Shown here one piece after another: positions 24,194-31,950 of a DNA stretch of 64,000 bases. The number at the start of each line of letters is the position of its first letter. Within the stretch, counting starts at the first letter, position 1. The notes beneath the pieces were generated by a model, which was given only the letters and a program-made list of their open reading frames with translations, was not told the origin of the DNA and made no database searches. Both the position numbers and the translations under genes were made by a program. The DNA lies in the NCBI GenBank assembly GCA_002359495.1, contig DENB01000032.1:25314-89313 (forward strand), in the 5' to 3' direction. The stretch is from Enterobacteriaceae bacterium UBA2655. Its GTDB lineage: Bacteria; Pseudomonadota; Gammaproteobacteria; Enterobacterales; Enterobacteriaceae.

Positions 24194-25272
24194 CAGGAAC
24201 GGTTCTCGTAGTTCTGCTCAATCCAGTTCTTATAAGCGCCGCTTTTTACGTGCTCCACCCATTCCTGATTATTTAAATACCATTCAACGGTTTTTCTCAG
24301 GCCGCTTTCAAACGTCTCTTGCGGTTTCCAACCCAAATCTTTTTCGATTTTCGCGGCGTCAATGGCGTAACGGCGATCGTGGCCAGGGCGATCCTGAACA
24401 TAGGTGATCTGCTCCTGATAACGGCTCGCTTTAGGCCGCAGCTCATCCAGCAATTCGCAAACCTGCATCACCACATCTAAATTCTTTTTCTCATTGTGGC
24501 CGCCGATATTATAAGTCGTACCGACCTGCGCTTTGGTGACTACGGTATAGAGCGCGCGCGCATGATCTTCTACATATAACCAGTCACGAATTTGATCGCC
24601 TTTGCCATAAACTGGCAACGGCTTCCCTTCCAGCGCATTACTGATAATCAAAGGGATCAATTTTTCCGGGAAGTGGTAAGGGCCGTAGTTATTTGAACAG
24701 TTAGTTACGATGACAGGTAATTTATAGGTTCTTCCCCATGCGCGTACCAAATGATCGCTGGCGGCTTTGGTGGAGGAATAGGGGCTGCTCGGCGCGTAAG
24801 GCGTCGACTCGGTAAACAGCGGCAGTTCGCCTTCCATCTCGTCCGGATGCGGCAAATCACCATAGACTTCATCCGTTGAGATGTGGTGAAAACGGAAGGC
24901 GGCTTTACGCGCTTCAGGCAATGCGGACCAGTATTGGCGACAGGCTTCTAGCAGCGTATAGGTGCCGACTACGTTCGTCTGTACAAACTCGGCCGGGCCG
25001 GTAATGGAACGATCAACGTGGCTTTCCGCCGCCAGGTGCATGATGGCGTCAGGCTGAAAATCATTAAGCGCCTGTACTACGGCCTGTGCGTCGCAAATGT
25101 CAATCTGACGAAATTGGTAGCGCGGATCTCGACTTATTTCTTTTAATGACTCCAGATTGCCTGCATAAGTCAATTTGTCGATATTAATCACACTGTCATC
25201 AGTATGATTGATGATGTGTCTTACTACAGCAGATCCAATAAATCCTGCACCACCGGTAATTAAGATTTTCAT
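24193..25272 (-). CDS. rfbB: dTDP-glucose 4,6-dehydratase
   Basis: RmlB, second step of dTDP-L-rhamnose synthesis. 359 residues, extended [34 protein letters not shown], the catalytic STDEVYGD with Asp-Glu, and [14 protein letters not shown] with YxxxK. First gene of the O-antigen operon, 77 bases downstream of the ops element. Confidence 0.97.
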   Translation of the reverse strand: MKILITGGAGFIGSAVVRHIINHTDDSVINIDKLTYAGNLESLKEISRDPRYQFRQIDICDAQAVVQALNDFQPDAIMHLAAESHVDRSITGPAEFVQTNVVGTYTLLEACRQYWSALPEARKAAFRFHHISTDEVYGDLPHPDEMEGELPLFTESTPYAPSSPYSSTKAASDHLVRAWGRTYKLPVIVTNCSNNYGPYHFPEKLIPLIISNALEGKPLPVYGKGDQIRDWLYVEDHARALYTVVTKAQVGTTYNIGGHNEKKNLDVVMQVCELLDELRPKASRYQEQITYVQDRPGHDRRYAIDAAKIEKDLGWKPQETFESGLRKTVEWYLNNQEWVEHVKSGAYKNWIEQNYENRS

Positions 25273-25349
25273 AATCGTTTTATTGATCCTGACATGTATT
25301 CAGAGGCAATCGCCAGACTGAGTAAATAATAGACAGCATAACGGCATAC

Positions 25350-25388
25350 AACGCTACCGCCCCTGGGTTACAGCTCCCACATGCTGCT
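25350..25388 (-). promoter_or_regulatory. JUMPstart element with ops site upstream of rfbB
   Basis: On the minus strand the 39-base block matches the JUMPstart pattern, containing GAGCTGTAACCCAGG and ending in the ops core GGCGGTAGCGTT (25350-25361). In enterobacteria ops in the nascent non-template strand recruits RfaH, which suppresses pausing and termination in long surface-polysaccharide operons. Confidence 0.9.
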
Positions 25389-25675
25389 TGCTACCTGAAA
25401 ATTACGTTTATTTGGCAAACAGAGCGCATTACCGCTCTGTAATCTCTTGATAGTTATGTTTTTATTATTGTTAATAATAAAAGATAACATCTTTCAAAGC
25501 CGAAATTCTACCACTCAGGGTAATCAAAAACGAATAAAATGAACTTAAAAAAGGGATTTCATATCTTTTTTTAGTTGTAAAACAGGCGTAGTCCATCTTT
25601 GTGAACATGTCAAAAATTTACAATAAGAATATTATTAATTTTTTACGCGGGGGAGAATGAAGAGAGACAGGCGGG

Positions 25676-25704
25676 AATAAATAAGGGCAGGTTTGAACCT
25701 GCCC
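25676..25704 (-). terminator. galE terminator
   Basis: GGGCAGGTT/AACCTGCCC inverted repeat (25685-25693 with 25696-25704) followed on the minus strand by TTATTTATT, beginning seven bases beyond the galE stop codon. Confidence 0.75.
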
Positions 25705-25710
25705 CGGGAA

Positions 25711-26724
25711 TTAACGAAAACCGTTTGGATTTTTACTTTGCCAGTTCCAGGTGTCGCGCATCATCGCGTCAATGCCGCGCGTTACGCGCCAGTCCAGCTC
25801 TTTATCCGCCAGGCTTGCATCCGCCCAGAACGCCGGCAGGTCGCCGTCGCGGCGCGGCTTGATGTCAAAGGGAATTGTCTTACCTGACGCTTTCTCGAAG
25901 GCTTTGATCATCTCCAGCACCGAATAACCTTTGCCGGCGCCCAGATTGTAGGCTTTACAGCCTTCCACTTTCGGCAGGTGGTCCAGTGCCTTCAGATGCC
26001 CTTCGGCGAGATCGACGACATGAATGTAGTCGCGCTGACAGGTGCCGTCCGGCGTGGCGTAATCGCCGCCGAACACGCTCAGCTTCTCCAGACGGCCGAT
26101 CGCCACCTGTGCGATATAGGGCAGCAGGTTGTTGGGAATGCCGCTTGGATCTTCGCCGATTTCGCCCGATTCGTGCGCGCCCACCGGGTTGAAATAGCGC
26201 AGCGCGATGGCCTTGAATTTCGGCTCAGCCCTGGCGAAATCCTGCATCACGTATTCGATCATCAGCTTGGAGGTGCCGTAAGGGCTGGTGGTGCCGCCGA
26301 TCGGCGTGGTTTCCACGTAGGGAACCGGCGCGTTTGCGCCATAGACGGTGGCGGAGGAGCTGAAAATAAAGTTCCACACGCCGGCGTTGCGCATCTCTTC
26401 CAGCAACACCACCGTGCCGGCAACGTTATTCTCATAATATTCCAGCGGCATGCGGGTCGATTCGCCCACCGCTTTCAGCGCGGCGAAGTGGATCACTGCC
26501 GAGATGGCGTGGCTGGCGAACAGATCGCGCAGGCTGGCGCGATCGCGGATATCCCCTTCAACGAAGGTGGCTTTTTTTCCTGCCAGTTTTTCCACGCGGT
26601 TGATGGCTTCGCGTGAAGCGTTGCACAGGTTATCCAGCACCACCACGTCGTCGCCGCGCTGAAGCAGCGCCAGCACCGTATGAGAGCCGATATACCCTGC
26701 CCCACCCGTTACCAAAATAGCCAT
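25711..26724 (-). CDS. galE: UDP-glucose 4-epimerase
   Basis: Interconverts UDP-glucose and UDP-galactose, feeding galactose into EPS and LPS. 337 residues, extended SDR: MAILVTGGAGYIGSHTV, NLCNAS, FSSSATVYG, and YGTSKLMIEYV with YxxxK. GGAGC precedes the ATG. Location next to galF, outside a gal operon, is the usual galE copy of Erwinia/Pantoea EPS regions. Confidence 0.96.
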   Translation of the reverse strand: MAILVTGGAGYIGSHTVLALLQRGDDVVVLDNLCNASREAINRVEKLAGKKATFVEGDIRDRASLRDLFASHAISAVIHFAALKAVGESTRMPLEYYENNVAGTVVLLEEMRNAGVWNFIFSSSATVYGANAPVPYVETTPIGGTTSPYGTSKLMIEYVMQDFARAEPKFKAIALRYFNPVGAHESGEIGEDPSGIPNNLLPYIAQVAIGRLEKLSVFGGDYATPDGTCQRDYIHVVDLAEGHLKALDHLPKVEGCKAYNLGAGKGYSVLEMIKAFEKASGKTIPFDIKPRRDGDLPAFWADASLADKELDWRVTRGIDAMMRDTWNWQSKNPNGFR

Positions 26725-26772
26725 ATAAGCTCCTTACTGCCGCGTCGCAATCGCAGCGCTAAATGATGAGAA

Positions 26773-27669
26773 CTACTTCGCCAGAATTTTCTGAATCGCT
26801 TCACGGAAGTCGCGTCCCTGAGCGTTATTGCGCAGGCCGTAAGAGACAAACGCCTGCATATAACCCAGCTTACGTCCGCAGTCGAAGCTTTCGCCTGTCA
26901 TCAGGCAAGCGTCCACCGGCTTTTTGGTGCTGAGATTGGCAATCGCATCGGTAAGCTGAATGCGGCCCCACGCGCCTGGCTCAGTATGCTCCAGCTCGCC
27001 CCAGATGTCTGCGGAAAGCACATAGCGGCCCACTGCCGCCAGGTCGGAATCCAGCTTCGCCGGTTCGTCTGGCTTTTCAACGAAGTTCGCGATCGCGCTG
27101 ATGTCGCCCGGATTATCCAGCGGCTGCTCAGTGGTAATCACCGAATATTCCGACAGGTTAGAATTCGGCATATGTTTCGCCAACACCTGGCTACGGCCGG
27201 TTTCTTCGAAACGGGCAACCATAGCGGCAAGATTGTAACGCAGAGGATCCGCAGTGGAATCATCCATGATGATATCCGGCAGCACCACCACAAAAGGATT
27301 ATCGCCGACCATCGGACGCGCGCAAAGCACGGAGTGGCCCAAGCCCAGCGGCTGCGCCTGACGAACGTTCATAATGGTCACGCCCGGCGGACAGATCGAC
27401 TGTACTTCGCTCAGCAGCTGGCGCTTAACGCGCTGTTCCAGCAGTGCTTCCAGCTCGTAAGTCGTATCGAAATGGTTTTCCACCGCATTCTTGGAAGCAT
27501 GAGTGACCAGAACGATCTCCTTGATGCCGGCAGCAACGCATTCGTCGACGATGTACTGGATCATAGGTTTGTCGACGATCGGCAGCATCTCTTTCGGAAT
27601 CGCTTTAGTCGCAGGAAGCATATGCATACCGAGTCCCGCAACCGGGATTACTGCTTTAAGCTTGGTCAT
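26773..27669 (-). CDS. galF: UTP-glucose-1-phosphate uridylyltransferase-like protein GalF
   Basis: 298 residues. The signature reads [20 protein letters not shown]: the Met-His in place of the Thr-Arg of GalU is characteristic of GalF, described as a GalU paralogue that modulates UDP-glucose synthesis and marks the border of O-antigen/capsule clusters. [16 protein letters not shown] and VLPDIIMDD follow. The ATG at 27669 (MTKLKAVIP) matches E. coli GalF; an upstream in-frame extension has no support. galE follows after 48 bases. Confidence 0.94.
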   Translation of the reverse strand: MTKLKAVIPVAGLGMHMLPATKAIPKEMLPIVDKPMIQYIVDECVAAGIKEIVLVTHASKNAVENHFDTTYELEALLEQRVKRQLLSEVQSICPPGVTIMNVRQAQPLGLGHSVLCARPMVGDNPFVVVLPDIIMDDSTADPLRYNLAAMVARFEETGRSQVLAKHMPNSNLSEYSVITTEQPLDNPGDISAIANFVEKPDEPAKLDSDLAAVGRYVLSADIWGELEHTEPGAWGRIQLTDAIANLSTKKPVDACLMTGESFDCGRKLGYMQAFVSYGLRNNAQGRDFREAIQKILAK

Positions 27670-27940
27670 ATTTATTCCATTTAATGAAGTGAATACATGG
27701 GGTCGATTATGCAGGATCGGCCGGAACAGCAAGTATAATCTTAATCTGAAAATCGGACACTAACTGCCTGTCGTGTCATAGAAAATCGACTTTTGCGCAG
27801 AAAATGGCCGCGCGAAAAGGTGCGGAAACAGAAGCAGTAAACCCGACGCGTTGTCGCCGTCTGCAAGCCAAGTCCTGCGCGCAACAAGTCCATTCATGAT
27901 CAGAGGCAGACGACCCGGTGGATCGCCTGCCCCCGACCGC

Positions 27941-29281
27941 TTACAGCCAGCCTTCAAACCATTGCGGCATAATGAACAGATTGAAATGGTTGACCAGCAT
28001 AATGGCGACGACAAAAACCACCGACACCGAAACCCACTGGCGCGCATAGGGAATAAAACGAATGCCGATCACCGGTTTGATAAAAAACGGGTGGGCAAAG
28101 GCTGAGATCAAGACCTGAGAGATTGAGAGCGTCAGCGCGACATAGAGTACGTTCGGCCAGATAAAGGTAGTCGACAGCACGCCCAGCACTACCAAGCTGG
28201 CCACCACGTTCCAGTAAAACTCGACGTTGGTTTTGCCGTTCGCCTGAGAGATGGCGCCGGTCAGACCGCCCATCGGACGTAACATACCAAATAGCAGCAT
28301 CAGCGGGATCAAATGATAAACCTGCTCATGCGACGCGCCGTAAAGTATGCGTACGATAACCGGGGAAAAGACGCCGATAGCCAGATACATCAGGCTGCTG
28401 AACAACATAATCGCCAGCGTGCCTTTTAAAAACAGCTTCTGCAGCTGCTCCGGCTCATGCTGCTTTTCGGCGAAGCGCGGCAGCGCCAGACGGTTGATCA
28501 CCGGCGACACCAGCTTCAACGGCTGCAAAATCAGCTCTTTCGCCAGCGAGTAGATCCCCAGCATCTCCGCGCCCATCACTTTCCCGACGATCAGCGCATC
28601 CGCCTGCGTGCGCAGCTGGTTGATGGTCTGCGAGCCGAGCTGATAGATGCCGTAGTGCACCGCGCCGAAAAAGGTTTTTTTGTCGAACTCCCAAGTGGGA
28701 CGCCATGATTTCTCGCCGAAGTAGATCATGCAGAGAATACGGGTGAAGGCGCTGATAAACAGACCTAAAATCGCCGCCGCCACGGTAAGCGAGGTGAAGT
28801 AAAGCATCCCCACGGTACTGAGAAAGGCCAGCAGCTTGGTCCCCATCTCAATCTTCGCCAGGGTGATCATGCGCTTGGTTTTGATGAAGTGCGCCTGATA
28901 CTGGGAGAGGTGGCCGAGAACCAGAAAATTCAGACTGGAGAGTGAAATCAGCCCCACCAGCTCGGGCAGATGGTAAAACCAGGCGACTGGCCAGGCGATG
29001 AGAATCAGCAGCAGCCCGGCGCAGAGACTCAGAGAGACGTTTACCCAGTAAATGGTGCTCTGTTCGCGACGGGTAATATTTTGACGATGAACCAGATAGC
29101 TGCTCATCCCCATATCCTGCAGCACGCCCGCCACCGCCAGAATAGCGTTAATGATCGCCAGCAGCCCCAGCTCGTGTGCTTCCAGCTTGCGCGCCAGCAC
29201 GCTCAGCTGCAGGACCTGTAAAACTGCGGAGAAACAGGTACTGCCAAACAGCCATATCGCCTGTGACTTAAATCCACTCAC
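27941..29281 (-). CDS. wzx: EPS repeat-unit flippase (Wzx/AmsL type)
   Basis: 446 residues with 10-12 hydrophobic helices, MOP/MATE superfamily polysaccharide transporter of the WzxC/AmsL group, with characteristic IWLFGSTCFSAVLQVLQLSVLARKL-like start and an INQLRTQADALIVGKVMGAEMLGIYSLA segment. It would flip the undecaprenyl-PP-linked EPS repeat unit across the inner membrane. Start is GTG at 29281, overlapping the amsK stop (GTGA). Last gene of the EPS operon; 271 bases separate it from galF. Confidence 0.92.
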   Translation of the reverse strand: MSGFKSQAIWLFGSTCFSAVLQVLQLSVLARKLEAHELGLLAIINAILAVAGVLQDMGMSSYLVHRQNITRREQSTIYWVNVSLSLCAGLLLILIAWPVAWFYHLPELVGLISLSSLNFLVLGHLSQYQAHFIKTKRMITLAKIEMGTKLLAFLSTVGMLYFTSLTVAAAILGLFISAFTRILCMIYFGEKSWRPTWEFDKKTFFGAVHYGIYQLGSQTINQLRTQADALIVGKVMGAEMLGIYSLAKELILQPLKLVSPVINRLALPRFAEKQHEPEQLQKLFLKGTLAIMLFSSLMYLAIGVFSPVIVRILYGASHEQVYHLIPLMLLFGMLRPMGGLTGAISQANGKTNVEFYWNVVASLVVLGVLSTTFIWPNVLYVALTLSISQVLISAFAHPFFIKPVIGIRFIPYARQWVSVSVVFVVAIMLVNHFNLFIMPQWFEGWL

Positions 29282-30501
29282 GCCAGTCGCTCCAGAATTT
29301 GTGCCAGTTCGCCGTAGGCGATATGTTGATTGAACTCCGTTTCCACCTTATGGCGCGCCGCAGCCACTACCGGCGCCACGTCGATGTCGCCCTGGGAGAG
29401 CTTCAGCAGCGTATCCGCCAGCGCGTCGGCGTCATCTTCCGGCACCAGCCAGCCCGAGACGTTGTTTTCAATTAGTTCAGGAATGCCGCTGTGGACGGTA
29501 GAGACCACCGGCAGGCCCACGGCCATCGCCTCCATCAGCGCCACCGGGATCCCCTCCATATCGCCATCCGCCGCCGTTTTCGACGGCAGTAGAAAGATAT
29601 CCGCTTCGTTAAGCGCCTGGCGGATCTCGTTCTGCGGCTTGAAGCCCGGCATTTTCACGCTGGCTTCCAGACCGGCGCGGGCGATATGCTCATGCAGCAT
29701 CTCTTCCTGTTCGCCGTTGCCGATAATGGTGTATTCAAACTGGCCGCCCTTCGCCTGCAAAATTTCGCTCGCCTTTACCGCCACATCCAGCCCTTTCTTC
29801 TCCGTCAGGCGCGCCACGGAAACGATGCGCAGCGGCGAATGAAAACCCTGACGCGGCTGGAAATTGAATTTTTCCGGCTCGATGCCCATGCGCGTCACAT
29901 GAATTTTCTCCGGCGGGCAGCCCATTTCGATCAGCTTGTTTTCCCAGAGGTGGCTGATGGGCAGCATCAGTTCGCTCTGTTCAAACAGGTTGACGTAATC
30001 AAGCTTGTGCTCTTCGAGAATGTGACGGCGTGAGATATCGGCGCCGTGAAAGACGGTGGCCTGTTTGCCCTCCAGCACCCCCAGTTCGCGCAGCTTGTTG
30101 GCCAGCGCGCCGGCATAGCCGAAGTGCACCAGAAAAACGTCGGCGACGAAGGTTTGGCTGGCGTTCGCCACAATGGACGGCAGCAGCAGCTTGCTGGACT
30201 GCGCGCCGTAACGGCGCACATTGAGCGAACGAAGCAGCGCCGGCCTGGCGACTTTGGGCAGCACCAGCTTCAGGCGCTGATTAAGCTTGTCAAGGGCGGA
30301 GACTTTCTCATCCGGCAGCAGATAGTGCGTTTTCTGCGCCAGGCCATACTCATCAAAAGCCGCATGACGATTCACCATATCGCCCGGGAATACTGAAATA
30401 ATCTCAACGTCATACCCGGCATCAATAAAATAAATCACCTGATTCAGGACGAACGTCTCTGAGGCGACCGGGAAACGCATGGTGAAAAAAGTCAGTTTCA
30501 T
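29278..30501 (-). CDS. amsK: Family 4 glycosyltransferase (AmsK/WceK type)
   Basis: 407 residues, GT-B retaining transferase. N-terminal FTMRFPVASETFVLNQVIYF opening and the C-terminal donor site SVARLTEKKGLDVAVKA, then the E-x7-E motif in MEGIPVALMEAMAVGLPVVST. The order amsJ-amsK-amsL and length agree with the last EPS glycosyltransferase of amylovoran/stewartan clusters. Four bases separate it from amsJ; its stop overlaps wzx. Confidence 0.88.
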   Translation of the reverse strand: MKLTFFTMRFPVASETFVLNQVIYFIDAGYDVEIISVFPGDMVNRHAAFDEYGLAQKTHYLLPDEKVSALDKLNQRLKLVLPKVARPALLRSLNVRRYGAQSSKLLLPSIVANASQTFVADVFLVHFGYAGALANKLRELGVLEGKQATVFHGADISRRHILEEHKLDYVNLFEQSELMLPISHLWENKLIEMGCPPEKIHVTRMGIEPEKFNFQPRQGFHSPLRIVSVARLTEKKGLDVAVKASEILQAKGGQFEYTIIGNGEQEEMLHEHIARAGLEASVKMPGFKPQNEIRQALNEADIFLLPSKTAADGDMEGIPVALMEAMAVGLPVVSTVHSGIPELIENNVSGWLVPEDDADALADTLLKLSQGDIDVAPVVAAARHKVETEFNQHIAYGELAQILERLA

Positions 30502-30505
30502 TACA

Positions 30506-31768
30506 TCACCCTAATACTTTAAGGATATCTTCAGTGATCTTATTACCGACATCCATTTCCTTTTCCACGGCCAGGTTAACCTGCCGCTTGACGTTGTCAT
30601 AATCTGCAAGAACGGTCTGCACCTTAGCGATAAGAGAGCCGTCCATCAGGCTCTTCACATCGGTCGCCATCTGCGGCAAACCAAGCTGGTTCATCACGCC
30701 CAGCGATTTGTGCTCATAGTTAATGGCAACAGCAGGCGTGCCAAAGTTCATCGAAATGATGGCGGAATGCAGGCGGGTGCCAATCGTCAGGTGACAGTGG
30801 CTTAACAGGATGCCGAGTTCAAGGTCGTTAAACTCATCCATGATAACGTGGTAATGCTCAGGCTGCTCCACATGGTCATGCAAGTTCAGTGCCACCATGC
30901 GGTCATCTTTGGCATAGCTGTCAATGCCTGTGCAGGTAGAAAAAGCCACTACCTGATAACCTTCGGCAATCATCGCGTTGATCACGCGACCGAACGCCGC
31001 CTCGTACTCCTGCTGCGTCACGCCTAAACGTTTATCGAACGGCGCCAGTTCGCGCACGGTAATAGCGATCGTTTTGCGCGCGCTGATAACCTTTTTCCAG
31101 TGTTCCAGATTGTGGCCTGGCGCCTCGACGTCGCGCGCCCGCACCAGAAAAGCGGTATCCACGCCCGACTTCACCCTTGTGGTGGTGATGCCGTCTTTCT
31201 TCATCAGATCGTGGCTGACCTCTTCGCGCAGCACCAGCGTATCGACGCGCTGAAAAACAAAGTTCGCCAGCTCGTTGAAGCGCTCATTCTGAAAAGGGCC
31301 GACGCTGTGGCCGATCATGTGCAGCGGCTTTTTCGCCATCAGGGCGCAAAGCGCATGTTCAAACTGCGTCACGCCGTAGAGATCGACGAAAAAGGAGCCG
31401 CCCACCTGAATAATGGCGTCGTACTTCTCCAGACTTTTCGTGAACTGCCGCAAATGAGGCGGTACGGCGAACGATTTCCACACTCCTCCCTTGCCGAGAT
31501 GCGCCATCATAATCTTCGGCATCAGGCGATTCGCAACCTTGCGCTTAATGGTGCCGACAAACCCTTTCGCGGATTTGTGATTATGCAAAAAGAGCGTGTC
31601 CTGCTGAATATCCTGCTGAAGCAAATAACCGGAGCTAGTTGGATAACGGCTAATAACATCAATGTCTAAATCATTGCGCGCTAATTTCAGTGAGTCGATC
31701 AGACCCCGGAGAATCGCGCCATCCCCGCGATTTCCACACGTATGGTTACCAACTAATAAAATCTTCAT
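30506..31768 (-). CDS. amsJ: Polysaccharide pyruvyl transferase family protein (AmsJ/WcaK type)
   Basis: 420 residues. The N-terminus KILLVGNHTCGNRGDGAILRG and the segments IQVGGSFFVDLYG, MIGHSVGPF and the C-terminal LTIGTRLHSAIISMNFGTPAVAI identify the PS_pyruv_trans family, which attaches pyruvate ketals to EPS sugars. Amylovoran and stewartan-type polymers carry such acidic groups, giving the role by analogy. TCTGGAG lies before the ATG; it is followed by amsK after four bases. Confidence 0.9.
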   Translation of the reverse strand: MKILLVGNHTCGNRGDGAILRGLIDSLKLARNDLDIDVISRYPTSSGYLLQQDIQQDTLFLHNHKSAKGFVGTIKRKVANRLMPKIMMAHLGKGGVWKSFAVPPHLRQFTKSLEKYDAIIQVGGSFFVDLYGVTQFEHALCALMAKKPLHMIGHSVGPFQNERFNELANFVFQRVDTLVLREEVSHDLMKKDGITTTRVKSGVDTAFLVRARDVEAPGHNLEHWKKVISARKTIAITVRELAPFDKRLGVTQQEYEAAFGRVINAMIAEGYQVVAFSTCTGIDSYAKDDRMVALNLHDHVEQPEHYHVIMDEFNDLELGILLSHCHLTIGTRLHSAIISMNFGTPAVAINYEHKSLGVMNQLGLPQMATDVKSLMDGSLIAKVQTVLADYDNVKRQVNLAVEKEMDVGNKITEDILKVLG

Positions 31769-31795
31769 TAAGACTCCAGAAAAATTTTTGTAATT

Positions 31796-31942
31796 TTACA
31801 GGTCGCCATGTTCCGATCTGGCAAGGTGAGCTCTGATTTCAAACACAACAACAACGGGCAGGATCGCCCAAAGGGTTAATACGTTAATCGCAGCCGCGCT
31901 CCTGTAAGCGGCGGGTAACAGGCCAGGCAAAAGCGAACCCAT
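31796..31942 (-). CDS. Possible small hydrophobic protein in the amsF-amsJ gap
   Basis: An ATG at 31942, eight bases after the amsF stop, opens a 48-codon frame that fills most of the 182-base gap before amsJ. The product has one hydrophobic stretch (INVLTLWAILPVVVVFEI) followed by a charged tail. It has no strong ribosome-binding site and no family that I recognise. It may be a real small membrane protein, a remnant of a larger membrane-protein gene, or chance. Confidence 0.3.
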   Translation of the reverse strand: MGSLLPGLLPAAYRSAAAINVLTLWAILPVVVVFEIRAHLARSEHGDL

Positions 31943-31950
31943 CAGGATGC

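Larger units (their letters stand above)
25273..25710 (-). other. 438-base intergenic leader of the O-antigen operon
   Basis: No coding region is apparent. It holds, reading the minus strand, an AT-rich upstream part, a perfect 10-bp all-A/T inverted repeat (25460-25469 with 25473-25482), the JUMPstart/ops element at 25350-25388 and about 77 bases of leader before rfbB. The galE terminator lies at its other end (25676-25704). The rfb promoter is expected in the AT-rich stretch but no hexamer pair is convincing enough to place. Confidence 0.6.

Noticed and set aside
26773-27669. Assignment of this gene as galU
   Set aside because: The signature has [11 protein letters not shown], the GalF form, instead of GLGTRMLPATK of GalU.
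27760-28047. 95-codon minus-strand frame spanning the wzx 3' end and the gap to galF
   Set aside because: It overlaps the end of wzx in another frame, has no ribosome-binding site and no conserved-looking features.
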